From: Bacillota bacterium
GTDB taxonomy: Bacteria > Bacillota_A > Clostridia > Lachnospirales > Lachnospiraceae
Reading direction: 5' to 3'
NCBI GenBank assembly: GCA_023407175.1
Contig: JAEYMU010000043.1
Location: 124,001 to 188,000, forward strand
Length of the DNA: 64,000 bases
The notes under the pieces were generated by a model, which was not told the origin of the DNA, made no database searches, and saw only the letters and a program-made list of their open reading frames with translations. Within the stretch, counting starts at the first letter, position 1. Every line of letters begins with the position of its first letter. Positions 16,646 to 25,082 of this stretch are shown piece after piece. Made by a program: the position numbers and the translations under genes.

Positions 16646-17521
16646 CTATGCTCTGGGGTGGGTATTCATGTAGACCTCCCTGCTGTTTTTATATCCATGA
16701 GTCAGATAAGCCTGGGTCGTTGTGATATCCGCATGCCCCAGAAATTCCTGGACGCTTCCCAAATCAGCACCATTCTCCAGCATATGAGCCGCAAAGGAAT
16801 GCCTTATGGCATTTGGATTAAGCTCATCAAGTCCTACTGTTTTGGCATAGCCCTTCAGTATTTTCCATAGCCCCTGCCTGCTTAGCTGCTCTCCTGCCGT
16901 GTTCAGGAACAGAAGCTCCTTTCCGTTTTTATCAAAATACCCTGGCCTGACATTTAAGTATGCCTGGAGGGCGGCCTTTGCAGATTTACCAAAGGGTATA
17001 TTTCTCTCTCTTCTGTCTCCACAGGTTATGTACCTGGCGGATAGATTAATATCCGAGACCTTAATGGCAATCAGCTCTGAGACCTTGATTCCCGTTGCAT
17101 ATAAGAGCTCCAGAATTGCACGGTCACGGATCCCTTTTCTGGTCTGTAAATCCGGCTGCTCCATCAGCTTATCAACCAGAGCAGCCTCTATAACCTGGGG
17201 AGATTTTTTCTGTACCTTCGGAGGCTTAATCCGCTCCGACGGGTCTCCCTGTATCACTCCATGCCGGATCAAATACAGGATAAAGGCTTTTATCGCCGCT
17301 ATATTTCTGGATACCGAAGCCGGGGATAAGCCCTCCTTCTCAAGGGTCAGCACATAGGAATTTAAATTTGTCTCACTGATTTTAGATACAGAACTGACTT
17401 CCTGTTTTTCCAGAAAGGCTTGAAGCTTCTTCAAATCATTTTGATATGCCTGTGATGTGTTTTTGGTTGCATGCTTTACTTCCTGCAGATACGTTAAGAA
17501 CTCACTGATATACTGTTCCAC
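16646..17521 (-). CDS. xerD: XerD-like tyrosine recombinase with altered active site
   Basis: The 291-residue protein has the XerC/D layout: SAM-like N-terminal domain (about 1-90) and a C-terminal catalytic domain ending GHADITTTQAYLTHGYKNSR...HPRA. It lies next to spoIIM and nudF, as xerD/ripX does in Bacillus and clostridia, so chromosome dimer resolution is the expected role. Several catalytic positions differ from the family: the first Arg (TGLRVSEL) is Lys146 (TGIKVSEL), the HxxR His is Asn237 (NPNAIRHSF), and the GKGxKxR hairpin reads CGDRRER. Arg240, His263 and nucleophile Tyr272 remain. I checked the Lys and Asn codons in the DNA (AAG, AAT). It may be weakly active or a non-catalytic relative. 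Confidence 0.85.
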   Translation of the reverse strand: MEQYISEFLTYLQEVKHATKNTSQAYQNDLKKLQAFLEKQEVSSVSKISETNLNSYVLTLEKEGLSPASVSRNIAAIKAFILYLIRHGVIQGDPSERIKPPKVQKKSPQVIEAALVDKLMEQPDLQTRKGIRDRAILELLYATGIKVSELIAIKVSDINLSARYITCGDRRERNIPFGKSAKAALQAYLNVRPGYFDKNGKELLFLNTAGEQLSRQGLWKILKGYAKTVGLDELNPNAIRHSFAAHMLENGADLGSVQEFLGHADITTTQAYLTHGYKNSREVYMNTHPRA

Positions 17522-17572
17522 TTAAAATCCCTCCTGGTATAAAATCAGATCAACAGTCGTCTTATCCAATAT

Positions 17573-18184
17573 TTATGTAAATGAACCGAGAGCTTTTTTT
17601 AATATATATGCACCCGGATAAGCCTCCAGAAAGCTAGCCACCAATAAGGCAACCGCCAACAGTATAATCAAAACCAGATATCCCCGTAACAGCTTTACAA
17701 TTCCTTTGAAATTATTCCGATTCTCACTGTAGATTGTCCTGCATAATTCAAAGCCCTTATACAGACAGATTAGGGAAATCGGCAGGTATAGCAGGCCCTG
17801 GGGGAATACATAGGCAAGTACCAGGAGAATGCCCTTCAGACCATACTGCATGGTCACCGCCGAGATTAAAAAACCGCTGAAAAATCCAAAGGAGGTGATT
17901 TTAAAGGCCATATAAGGAACTCCGAGAATAGTTATGCAAAGCAGCCAAAACACAAAAAAGCTGCTGAAATTCTTACTTAATATATATCCGAAGAAGCCTG
18001 TATAATCAATCTGATTCATTGTAATCCTGGAAAAAACATTGTCCTCATAGGATTGCAGCTGACCGATATAATTTTCTTTGAAAAGGTTAGCACATAGCAC
18101 ACCAAGAAATAACCCAATAATCAAAAGAAGAACAGAAATCTGAATAATACCCAGTTTATGCAATTGAAGTTTTAGCTGCTTCAT
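17573..18184 (-). CDS. spoIIM: Stage II sporulation protein M
   Basis: The 203-residue protein has about five membrane helices and SpoIIM-type sequence: an N-terminal helix (IIQISVLLLIIGLFLGVLCANLF), a short outer segment, then the family region MAFKITSFGFFSGFLISAVTMQYGLKGILLVLAYVFPQGLLYLPI. With SpoIID and SpoIIP it forms the complex that remodels septal peptidoglycan and drives engulfment in sporulation. The position between nudF and xerD is the same neighbourhood as in B. subtilis. RBS AGGAG precedes the ATG and lies in the arm of an inverted repeat (18194-18227). Its presence supports a spore-forming host. Confidence 0.92.
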   Translation of the reverse strand: MKQLKLQLHKLGIIQISVLLLIIGLFLGVLCANLFKENYIGQLQSYEDNVFSRITMNQIDYTGFFGYILSKNFSSFFVFWLLCITILGVPYMAFKITSFGFFSGFLISAVTMQYGLKGILLVLAYVFPQGLLYLPISLICLYKGFELCRTIYSENRNNFKGIVKLLRGYLVLIILLAVALLVASFLEAYPGAYILKKALGSFT

Positions 18185-18193
18185 TTTGACTCT

Positions 18194-18227
18194 CCTGTCA
18201 TTACGATATATAAAATCATATGACAGG
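18194..18227 (-). repeat. Inverted repeat in the spoIIM leader covering the ribosome site
   Basis: CCTGTCAT (18194-18201) pairs with ATGACAGG (18220-18227); on the minus strand the downstream arm runs into the AGGAG ribosome site of spoIIM. The upstream arm contains CATATGAT, which loosely resembles a sigma-E -10, so this could instead be promoter sequence. Confidence 0.45.
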
Positions 18228-18297
18228 TTTGTAAAAATAGAACAAGCAATCCCACGGTAAATACAGCATGTAAAATGCAGGGAAGCTTTAAGCTCTT

Positions 18298-18831
18298 TTA
18301 TAAACCAAGCTTTTCCTTATATGCCAGGATGCCTGCAATTGTCTTGGCATCCACGATTTTCCCCTGAAGAATTAAATCCGTAAGCTCCTCCACAGAATGC
18401 CTCTCCATATTCACATATTCATCTTCATCCAGGTTTTGCTTGGAGGGCGTGATATCCGTTGTATAATAAATTCCGATTTTCTCATTACTGAACGCAACCG
18501 TTGTATATAAATCCAGCAGATGATACACCTTTCCTGCCTTATATCCGGTCTCTTCCTCGCATTCACGGATTGCACAGGTTTCCATATCCTCGCCGGAATT
18601 CAGTCCTCCGGCCGGAATTTCAAGGGTATACTGGTCCACTGCGTTACGGTACTGGCGTACCATAAGAAGCCTGCCCTCCTGGTCCACCGGTATCATAGCC
18701 GCTGCTCCCCTATGAAGGATGAAATCGAAATTCGTCAGTTTTCCTCCCTCCAGCTCAATTGTATCATTATATAAATCAATAATCCGTCCCTTATGGACCA
18801 AGTCTCTTTTAATTCGTTTGTAGGGTATCAT
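18298..18831 (-). CDS. nudF: NUDIX hydrolase, ADP-ribose pyrophosphatase type
   Basis: A 177-residue enzyme with an exact Nudix box, G-x5-E-x7-RE-C-x-EE-x-GY (GGLNSGE...AIRECEEETGY), and the NudF-type N-terminus (VHKGRIIDLYNDTIELEGGK). It should hydrolyse ADP-ribose to AMP and ribose-5-phosphate in the cytoplasm. It lies between proC and spoIIM on the minus strand; the gap to proC is 15 nt, so proC-nudF are probably co-transcribed. Substrate specificity is inferred from overall similarity and synteny. Confidence 0.92.
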   Translation of the reverse strand: MIPYKRIKRDLVHKGRIIDLYNDTIELEGGKLTNFDFILHRGAAAMIPVDQEGRLLMVRQYRNAVDQYTLEIPAGGLNSGEDMETCAIRECEEETGYKAGKVYHLLDLYTTVAFSNEKIGIYYTTDITPSKQNLDEDEYVNMERHSVEELTDLILQGKIVDAKTIAGILAYKEKLGL

Positions 18832-18846
18832 GACAGCCTCCGATTA

Positions 18847-19653
18847 TTATTTTTTATTGCTCAAATTTACTGCTTTCTCGTAGCAGGCATCCGTTGCCTT
18901 CATGATGGCATTGCGTAAGCCGTACTCCTCCAGAGCCTTTACCGCCGCAATTGTTGTTCCTCCCGGAGAGCATACATTATCCTTTAACCTTCCCGGATGC
19001 TCGCCTGTCTCCAGTACCATTGCCGCAGAGCCAAGTACCGTCTGTGCTGCAAGAGTATAAGCCTTATCCCTGGGAATACCATAGCTTACTACACTATCTG
19101 CCAGCGCCTCAATAAACATATAGACATAGGCCGGTGAGCTTCCGTTGGCACAAACCACCGCATTCATAAGCTTTTCATCAAACACCTCATATTTGCCGAA
19201 GGACTGGAAGAAACGATCCAGCATCTCCTTCTCCTCTTCGGTAAAAGTATCATTGGAAAAGCTGATTCCAGTCATTCCCTTTAATACCATAGCCGGTGTA
19301 TTGGGCATTGCCCTGACAATACGGATTTTTTCGGAGATTGCTTCCTTTATTGTATCAATCGTAATACCTGCCGCGATGGATATAACCACCTGACTGGTTG
19401 TGACCTCCTGCCTGATTTCGGAAAGCACCTGGGGAAAGAACTGAGGTTTTACCGCCAGTACAAGGTATTTACACTGCTTCACAACGAAGCTGTTATCCGG
19501 TGCGTGATCTATTCCGGTTTCTTTTTTAACAAATTCGCAGCGTCCCGGTGATGCATCCGTATAAACTACCTCATTTCCACCAAAGGTACTGATTGCCGCC
19601 TTTATAAGAGGATATCCCATATTCCCTGCTCCAACAAATCCAAATAATGCCAT
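18847..19653 (-). CDS. proC: Pyrroline-5-carboxylate reductase
   Basis: The 268-residue protein begins with the NAD(P) loop GFVGAGNMGYPLIKAA and has the ProC C-terminal signature (VLGSAAMVLETGEHPGRLKDNVCSPGGTTIAAVKALEE, split between residues ~205 and 245). It catalyses the last step of proline synthesis, reducing pyrroline-5-carboxylate. The glutamate-5-kinase and gamma-glutamyl phosphate reductase genes lie about 17 kb away (36602-39418), so the pathway is complete in this window but split. nudF follows 15 nt downstream. Confidence 0.95.
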   Translation of the reverse strand: MALFGFVGAGNMGYPLIKAAISTFGGNEVVYTDASPGRCEFVKKETGIDHAPDNSFVVKQCKYLVLAVKPQFFPQVLSEIRQEVTTSQVVISIAAGITIDTIKEAISEKIRIVRAMPNTPAMVLKGMTGISFSNDTFTEEEKEMLDRFFQSFGKYEVFDEKLMNAVVCANGSSPAYVYMFIEALADSVVSYGIPRDKAYTLAAQTVLGSAAMVLETGEHPGRLKDNVCSPGGTTIAAVKALEEYGLRNAIMKATDACYEKAVNLSNKK

Positions 19654-19753
19654 ATTACTCCTTCTTTCTTCTTTTCAATAAGTTTGTTCCTGTTCAGCTT
19701 GTAGTTATTTTAGCATAATGTCACAAAAAAGGGAAATGAAATCTATAAGAAGA

Positions 19754-19821
19754 AAGCTGCAAAACAAGCAGAGCACGGCAGTATTTTCATACCACTCCGT
19801 ATCTTAGCTTATTTGCAGCTT
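19754..19821 (-). terminator. Structured 3' region of the aminotransferase gene, possible terminator
   Basis: AAGCTGCAAA (19754-19763) pairs with TTTGCAGCTT (19812-19821), and within the loop ACGG/CCGT and GTAT/ATAC arms form a second hairpin. On the minus strand TTTCTTCTT follows the outer stem, giving a weak U-tract just after the aminotransferase stop (19838). Confidence 0.5.
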
Positions 19822-19837
19822 ATAGGTTATCCTTTGA

Positions 19838-21034
19838 TTATGCCAGCTTCTCTACGAATTCTTCAATTCGGTCAAGTCCCTTTTTAATCTGCTCCATGGA
19901 AATAGCATAGGACAGACGAATATGGTCTGCAAAACCAAAATCCTCGCAGGGAACAACTGCAGCATTAAAATCATCAATCAAAATCTGTGACAGCTTATAC
20001 ACATCACCTATTTTTGAACCGTTGTATTCCTTATCCAGAGTCTGGCTGATATCAACAAACAGATAAAATGCACCCTGGGGCTTTAAGGCTGAGACTAATT
20101 TCATATTTGAAATTCTTTCATACATATATTCCATTCTCTTATGAAATTCCGCATGCATAATACGAACGGAATCCTGCGGTCCGACCAGGGCTTCATAGGC
20201 GGCCTTCTGTGCAATGGAATTAGGATTGGAGGTCTGATGGCTCTGAACACTTCCCATCAGCTTTGCAATCTCCTTGGAGGAGCCGGTAAAGCCAATTCTC
20301 CAGCCGGTCATGGAATAGCTCTTTGCCACACCGCTGCAGGTAATAGTTCTCTTATAAATCTCCTCGTTCAGGGATGCAATACTGATTGCCTCTCCTTCAT
20401 AGATCAGATGCTCATACATCTCATCCGATACGACATAGAAATCCTTTCGTACCGCTACTTCCGCAATTGCCTCCAGCTCTTCCCTGGTATAAATCATACC
20501 GGAAGGATTGCTGGGTGAATTAAGAATCAAAGCCTTTGTTTTATCCGTACAGGCTGCTTCTATCTGGGCAGCAGTCACCTTATAATTCTGTTCCTTTTCA
20601 GCTCTTACAAATACCGGTACCCCATCCGCAAGCTTAACAATCTCAGGGTAGCTTAACCAATAAGGAGCCAGAATGATTACCTCATCCCCCGGATTACAGA
20701 TTGCCTCAAAAATATTGGTTAAGGAATGCTTTCCTCCGTTGCTTACAACAATCTGGCTGGGCTCATATTTAATATGGTTGAAGTTCCAGAATTTATCACA
20801 GACCGCTTTCTTTAGCTCCAGTGTTCCGTCAGCAGGAGTATATTTGGTAAAACCGGCATGAATTGCCTTAATCGCCGCTTCACAAATGTTCTCCGGAGTA
20901 TTAAAATCAGGCTCACCTGCTCCAAATCCAACAACATCAATGCCCTTCTCCTTCAATTCCTTTGCCTTTGCCGTAATCGCCAATGTTGAAGAGGGTTTTA
21001 CTGCCTGAGCTTTTTTTGATAATGTTAACGCCAT
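19838..21034 (-). CDS. aspC: Pyridoxal-phosphate aminotransferase, aspartate aminotransferase type
   Basis: The 398-residue protein is a class I/II fold-type I aminotransferase of the thermophile/Bacillus AspB group: N-terminal VGFGAGEPDFNTPENI, NSPSNPSGMIYT, the PLP-lysine motif VAKSYSMTGWRIG and C-terminal RLSYA. It most likely interconverts aspartate/2-oxoglutarate and oxaloacetate/glutamate. ATG 21034 is preferred over 21076 because GGTGGAGG precedes it (short spacing) and the sequence MALTLSKKAQAVKPS is typical of the family. It appears monocistronic, with a promoter at 21134-21162. Confidence 0.9.
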   Translation of the reverse strand: MALTLSKKAQAVKPSSTLAITAKAKELKEKGIDVVGFGAGEPDFNTPENICEAAIKAIHAGFTKYTPADGTLELKKAVCDKFWNFNHIKYEPSQIVVSNGGKHSLTNIFEAICNPGDEVIILAPYWLSYPEIVKLADGVPVFVRAEKEQNYKVTAAQIEAACTDKTKALILNSPSNPSGMIYTREELEAIAEVAVRKDFYVVSDEMYEHLIYEGEAISIASLNEEIYKRTITCSGVAKSYSMTGWRIGFTGSSKEIAKLMGSVQSHQTSNPNSIAQKAAYEALVGPQDSVRIMHAEFHKRMEYMYERISNMKLVSALKPQGAFYLFVDISQTLDKEYNGSKIGDVYKLSQILIDDFNAAVVPCEDFGFADHIRLSYAISMEQIKKGLDRIEEFVEKLA

Positions 21035-21133
21035 TGCCTCCACCGTCCTTTTATTTTTTATGGGGTCAGATATCACAGTTTATGTAATCTTATTTAATTG
21101 TTTCTTTGTATACAATCTCGTGAAATCTTAACC

Positions 21134-21162
21134 ATTGTAATATATAAATTTGGATATTGCAA
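21134..21162 (-). promoter_or_regulatory. Promoter of the aminotransferase gene
   Basis: Minus-strand TTGCAA (21157-21162) and TACAAT (21134-21139) with 17-bp spacing, about 100 bp upstream of ATG 21034. Confidence 0.65.
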
Positions 21163-21317
21163 TATAATTTTTAAAAAAATACAAAAAAATTATTTGTAGG
21201 ACTTTCATTTGTCCGTGTGTCACGGATTTTTCGTGTAATTTGTGTATATGAAAGGAAGGCAAATTAAAGTGAATCCGTCTTCAAACATGGAGAAGCTGCT
21301 GTGTACCATTGAGAGCG

Positions 21318-21352
21318 AAAAAAACCTTGTAAACTTATGTCTACAAGGTTTT
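21318..21352 (-). terminator. Rho-independent terminator of rny
   Basis: An 11-bp stem AAAACCTTGTA (21321-21331) / TACAAGGTTTT (21342-21352), followed on the minus strand by seven T. It starts 13 bp after the rny stop. Confidence 0.88.
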
Positions 21353-21364
21353 GATTTCGAAATC

Positions 21365-22924
21365 TTATTTTGCGTAATCAGTTACTCTTGATTCTCTGAT
21401 TACATTTACCTTAATCTGTCCAGGATACTCTAATTCATTCTCGATTTTCTTAGATAAATCACGCGCTAACAATATCATTTCGGCATCACTGATTTGCTCG
21501 GGTACTACCATTACCCGGACTTCCCTGCCTGCTTGAATAGCAAATGACTTATCTACCCCCTTAAAGCCGTTGGTAATATCTTCAAGTTGCTTTAGTCTGT
21601 TGGTATATGTTTCTAATGTTTCACGTCTTGCACCGGGTCTTGCCGCTGAAATTGTATCAGCTGCCTGAACGATGCATGCGATCAGGGACTGGAATTCCAC
21701 ATCACCATGGTGTGCTTCCACCGCGTTAATAACAATCGGGGATTCCTTGTACTTTCTACAAAGGTCAACACCAATCTGAACATGGGTTCCTTCCATTTCA
21801 TGATCTACTGATTTACCGATGTCATGAAGTAAGCCTGCACGTTTTGCGAGTCTTACATCCACACCGATTTCTCCGGCTAAAAGCCCGGATAAAATAGCTA
21901 CTTCAATCGAATGCTTTAAGGCATTCTGTCCATAACTCGTCCTGAATTTCATCTTGCCGAGAAGCTTAACGAGCTCCGGATGAATTCCATGAACTCCTAC
22001 CTCTAAGGTAGCAGCTTCTCCCGATTCCCTTATCATTACTTCTACTTCTTTTTGAGCCTTTTCTACCATCTCTTCGATTCTGGCAGGATGAATTCTGCCG
22101 TCTACAATCAGCTTTTCAAGAGCAATTCTTGCAACCTCTCGTCTGATTGGATCAAAGGCTGATAAAATAACAGCCTCAGGTGTATCATCAATAATCAAAT
22201 CCACACCTGTCATCGTTTCCAAAGTTCTGATATTACGTCCTTCCCTACCGATGATTCTACCCTTCATCTCATCATTAGGAAGCTGAACAACAGAAATCGT
22301 TGTCTCAGCAACATGATCTGCAGCACATCTTTGAATTGCTGTAACTACATAATCCTTAGCCTTCTTATCCGCTTCTTCTTTTGCTTTGCTTTCTAAATCC
22401 TTTATAAGCAGAGCAGTTTCATGTTTCACTTCATCTTCAACAGTCTTAATCAGATATTCCTTAGCTTGTTCGGAGGTTAATCCTGAAATCTTCTCCAGTT
22501 CCTGTAATTGTTTCTCGTGGAATTCCTCCACTTCCTGCCGTACTTTATCAAGCTCGGCCTCTTTTACAGAAAGTCTTGATTCTTTCTTTTCCAGTGCTTC
22601 GGTCTTTCTGTCTAAAGTTTCTTCTTTAGTCAGAACCCGCTTTTCAAAACGTTGCAGTTCCGCTCTGCGTTCCTTCGACTCCCGCTCGAACTCGTTCTTC
22701 GCCTTTAAGGCTTCCTCTTTTGCCTCGAGCAGGGCCTCCCGCTTCTTAGTTTCAGCTGTTTTCAGAGCTTCATCTATGATTTCTCTTGCCTTTTCATCCG
22801 CACTGCCAATCTTCGCCTCATATACCTTAATGCGATAGGACGTAGCGATTTTCCAGGTAAGAAGAGCTACAACTACAAAGGTTATTACAACCGCCACTGC
22901 GATTTCTACAACCTCTTTTAGCAC
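21365..22924 (-). CDS. rny: Ribonuclease Y
   Basis: The 519-residue protein has the RNase Y order: N-terminal membrane helix (about 5-25), a long charged coiled coil (30-190), a KH domain ([17 protein letters not shown]) and an HD domain with [14 protein letters not shown]. It is the membrane-anchored endoribonuclease that begins decay of many mRNAs in Firmicutes. The start is GTG 22922-22924 behind GGAGGTGC. A strong promoter lies 174 bp upstream and leaves a leader with an AAAAGCAG/CTGCTTTT hairpin (22985-23004). A terminator follows, so it appears monocistronic. Confidence 0.97.
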   Translation of the reverse strand: MLKEVVEIAVAVVITFVVVALLTWKIATSYRIKVYEAKIGSADEKAREIIDEALKTAETKKREALLEAKEEALKAKNEFERESKERRAELQRFEKRVLTKEETLDRKTEALEKKESRLSVKEAELDKVRQEVEEFHEKQLQELEKISGLTSEQAKEYLIKTVEDEVKHETALLIKDLESKAKEEADKKAKDYVVTAIQRCAADHVAETTISVVQLPNDEMKGRIIGREGRNIRTLETMTGVDLIIDDTPEAVILSAFDPIRREVARIALEKLIVDGRIHPARIEEMVEKAQKEVEVMIRESGEAATLEVGVHGIHPELVKLLGKMKFRTSYGQNALKHSIEVAILSGLLAGEIGVDVRLAKRAGLLHDIGKSVDHEMEGTHVQIGVDLCRKYKESPIVINAVEAHHGDVEFQSLIACIVQAADTISAARPGARRETLETYTNRLKQLEDITNGFKGVDKSFAIQAGREVRVMVVPEQISDAEMILLARDLSKKIENELEYPGQIKVNVIRESRVTDYAK

Positions 22925-23323
22925 AGGAGCACCTCCTTATTTAGTTTTCATTGTACCTATGAGATAAACAAAAGGAAATAGTGAAAAAGCAGCTTTCTGC
23001 TTTTCTCATAAATTCCCCTGCCATGAATCACGCTCAAATGAAATAAACTTATCCCACTTGTTATGAATCCACTTATCAATATTAATACAATAGATAAATT
23101 TTATACTGTTTTTACTAATATGTCAAGTATACTGACGAATAATTTATCCATTATGACAAAATACAGTCCCTATATATAGGACAATTTACAGTCCCATCCA
23201 CAATATACTCTTGGATTGTCTACTATTTATCAATATTAATGTTTAATTATTCACCAATTTCAGAAATCTTAATACATATAAAAGAATTAATATTTTACTG
23301 CTTTATCAAATATCGTCATTTTG
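22925..23323. other. Intergenic stretch between rny and miaB
   Basis: This AT-rich 399-bp gap contains the rny promoter (23098-23126) and its ~170-nt leader, with the stem AAAAGCAG (22985-22992) / CTGCTTTT (22997-23004). Near 23172-23187 there is a near-palindrome around CCTATATATAGG. No convincing terminator of miaB and no gene were seen. Confidence 0.6.
23098..23126 (-). promoter_or_regulatory. Promoter of rny
   Basis: Minus-strand TTGACA (23121-23126) and TAAAAT (23098-23103) with 17-bp spacing. Confidence 0.75.
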
Positions 23324-24772
23324 CTATTGAACGATTTTTCCCATATAATAAAAGCCCTTGCTTTCTGCCAGATAGACCTCGACTATTTTACCGATCAGAG
23401 CTTCCTCCCCCAGAAAATGTACCAGCAGATTATTGCTTAATCTTCCGGTCAGAAGACTTCTGTCCTGGGCATTCACTTCCTCAACCAGCACCTGCTGTAC
23501 AGTATGCTCATCCTTTCCGGCCGCTTTGGCGGAAGATTTCTGGATTTCCTTAAGCAGGCGGTCAAAGCGTTCCATTGCCACTGCTTCCTCTACCTGCTCC
23601 TCCATCGCGGCGGCAGGCGTTCCGGTACGCTTGGAATAGATAAAGGTAAAGGCGCTGTCATAGCCAACCCGCTTCACTACATCCATCGTATCCTGAAAAT
23701 CCTCCTCCGTCTCCCCGGGAAATCCGACGATGATATCCGTGGTCAGCGAGATGTCCGGCACGGCGGCTCTTATCTTATCGACCAAGGTAAGATAATCCTC
23801 CTTGGTATAACGGCGGTTCATCAGCGAAAGCAGGCGCGTGCTTCCCGACTGGAAGGGAAGATGCAGATGCTTGCAGATTTTCTTACTGTTCTTCATAACC
23901 TCAATCAGCTCATCGGATAAATCCTTGGGATGGGAGGTCATAAAGCGAATCCGCTCTATTCCGTCAATCCTTTCAATTTCCTTAAGAAGTCCGGCAAAGG
24001 TCATCGGCGTCTTTAGATTTTTTCCATAGGAATTCACATTCTGTCCCAGCAGCATAATTTCTACCACGCCCTCTGACGCCAGCATACGGATTTCATCAAG
24101 AATATCCTGAGGGTTTCGGCTGCGCTCACGTCCTCTGACATAGGGGACAATACAGTAGCTGCAATAATTATTGCAGCCATACATAATATTCACTCCTGCC
24201 TTAAAGCTGTATTTTCTGTCATTGGGAAGGCTCTCCACAATCATATCCGTATCCTTCCACAGATCAATCACCATGCGCTTTGAGTCAAACCTTGTCTGCA
24301 AAAGCTCAGCCAGCTTAAAAATATTATGGGTTCCAAAGATAATATCAACAAAACGGTAGCTGTTCTTAATCTTTTCAACGGCAACCGCTTCCTGCATCAT
24401 ACAGCCGCAAAGGGCAATCAGCATCCCCTGATGGCTCTTTTTTAATTTACCCACATAGCCAAGACGTCCATATACCCGGTTATTAGCATTTTCACGGACG
24501 GTGCAGGTGTTATAAAGAACAAAATCCGCATCCTCCGTATCCGTCTCCACATAACCGATCTGCTTAAGTATTCCCGATATCTTCTCCGAATCGCGGGAAT
24601 TCATCTGACAGCCGAAGGTGGATATGGAATAGGTTAAGGGCCGTCCCAGGGCTTCACTTTTTTTACTCACTATTTCCCTGCACTTTGCGATAAAGTACCA
24701 CTGCCTGTCCGGTTCAGCCACAGGCGGTTCCTTGGTGAAATCTATTTTTTCCAGCTCAAATATATTCATCAT
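23324..24772 (-). CDS. miaB: tRNA-2-methylthio-N6-dimethylallyladenosine synthase
   Basis: A 482-residue methylthiotransferase. The N-terminal cluster cysteines are in STFGCQMN, YNTCTVREN and LCGCMMQE; the radical-SAM motif is CNNYCSYC (YGCNNYCSYCIVPYVRGRE); a TRAM domain closes the C-terminus. It adds the methylthio group to i6A37 of tRNAs reading U-initial codons, using two [4Fe-4S] clusters and SAM. ATG 24772 has GGAG 4 nt upstream and is preferred to the longer frame at 24823. An N-terminal extension of about 50 residues before the first Cys is common in clostridial MiaB. Confidence 0.96.
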   Translation of the reverse strand: MMNIFELEKIDFTKEPPVAEPDRQWYFIAKCREIVSKKSEALGRPLTYSISTFGCQMNSRDSEKISGILKQIGYVETDTEDADFVLYNTCTVRENANNRVYGRLGYVGKLKKSHQGMLIALCGCMMQEAVAVEKIKNSYRFVDIIFGTHNIFKLAELLQTRFDSKRMVIDLWKDTDMIVESLPNDRKYSFKAGVNIMYGCNNYCSYCIVPYVRGRERSRNPQDILDEIRMLASEGVVEIMLLGQNVNSYGKNLKTPMTFAGLLKEIERIDGIERIRFMTSHPKDLSDELIEVMKNSKKICKHLHLPFQSGSTRLLSLMNRRYTKEDYLTLVDKIRAAVPDISLTTDIIVGFPGETEEDFQDTMDVVKRVGYDSAFTFIYSKRTGTPAAAMEEQVEEAVAMERFDRLLKEIQKSSAKAAGKDEHTVQQVLVEEVNAQDRSLLTGRLSNNLLVHFLGEEALIGKIVEVYLAESKGFYYMGKIVQ

Positions 24773-25082
24773 AATTCTCCATTCCAAAAAATCATATATT
24801 ATTGGGACATATTTTTGTTCCAATAATCGTGATGCACGGCGCTTAAATCGCGCCTTTTATCAGAAGCAAAAACGCTTCCGACAACTATATTAATGTAACA
24901 TTATTTTTATGTATTTGCAAATAAAAACGCCTGATTAATGATAAAAACCTATGTTATTTCAAACCAATCTTACTATAATACAGGTATAACACAAATAGGA
25001 GCCCAAAGGCTCCTATCGTATCTGCATGCTTAGGAATAGTGTTATATTATGAAATAAGTAATACAATATAGTAACCGGTCCG
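24773..25082. other. Intergenic stretch between miaB and the first ABC pair
   Basis: This 310-bp gap contains TTATTGG...CCAATAA arms (about 24798-24825) in the miaB upstream region, and TAGGAGCC (24996-25003) / GGCTCCTA (25008-25015), a likely weak minus-strand terminator of the ABC pair. The latter sits inside a wider TATAACAC (24985-24992) / GTGTTATA (25039-25046) inverted repeat. No gene seen. Confidence 0.6.
24992..25015 (-). terminator. Probable terminator of ABC pair 1
   Basis: An 8-bp perfect stem TAGGAGCC / GGCTCCTA with a 4-nt loop (24996-25015), followed on the minus strand by TTTGTGTT. Confidence 0.5.

Larger units (their letters stand above)
21035..21364. other. Intergenic stretch between aminotransferase and rny
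   Basis: This 330-bp AT-rich gap holds the aminotransferase promoter (minus, 21134-21162), a small TCCGTG/CACGGA hairpin followed by TTTTT (21212-21230, plus) and the rny terminator (minus, 21318-21352). A 47-codon plus-strand frame from ATG 21249 runs through the terminator into rny; I do not call it a gene. Confidence 0.65.

Noticed and set aside
16646..17521. The XerD-like gene as the integrase of an integrated element
   Set aside because: Its neighbours (spoIIM, nudF) match the conserved xerD location, and there are no attachment-site repeats or cargo genes.
20221..20260. GGCTCTGAACACTT as a second copy of the MITE end
   Set aside because: Only about ten bases match, and it lies inside the aminotransferase coding sequence with no partner repeat.
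21212..21230. TCCGTG/CACGGA hairpin followed by TTTTT as a plus-strand terminator
   Set aside because: The stem is only six base pairs and no plus-strand gene ends upstream of it.
21249..21392. A 47-codon plus-strand frame starting MKGRQIKVNPSSN between the aminotransferase gene and rny
   Set aside because: It runs through the rny terminator and into the end of rny on the other strand, and resembles no family I know; the GGAAGG upstream is probably chance.
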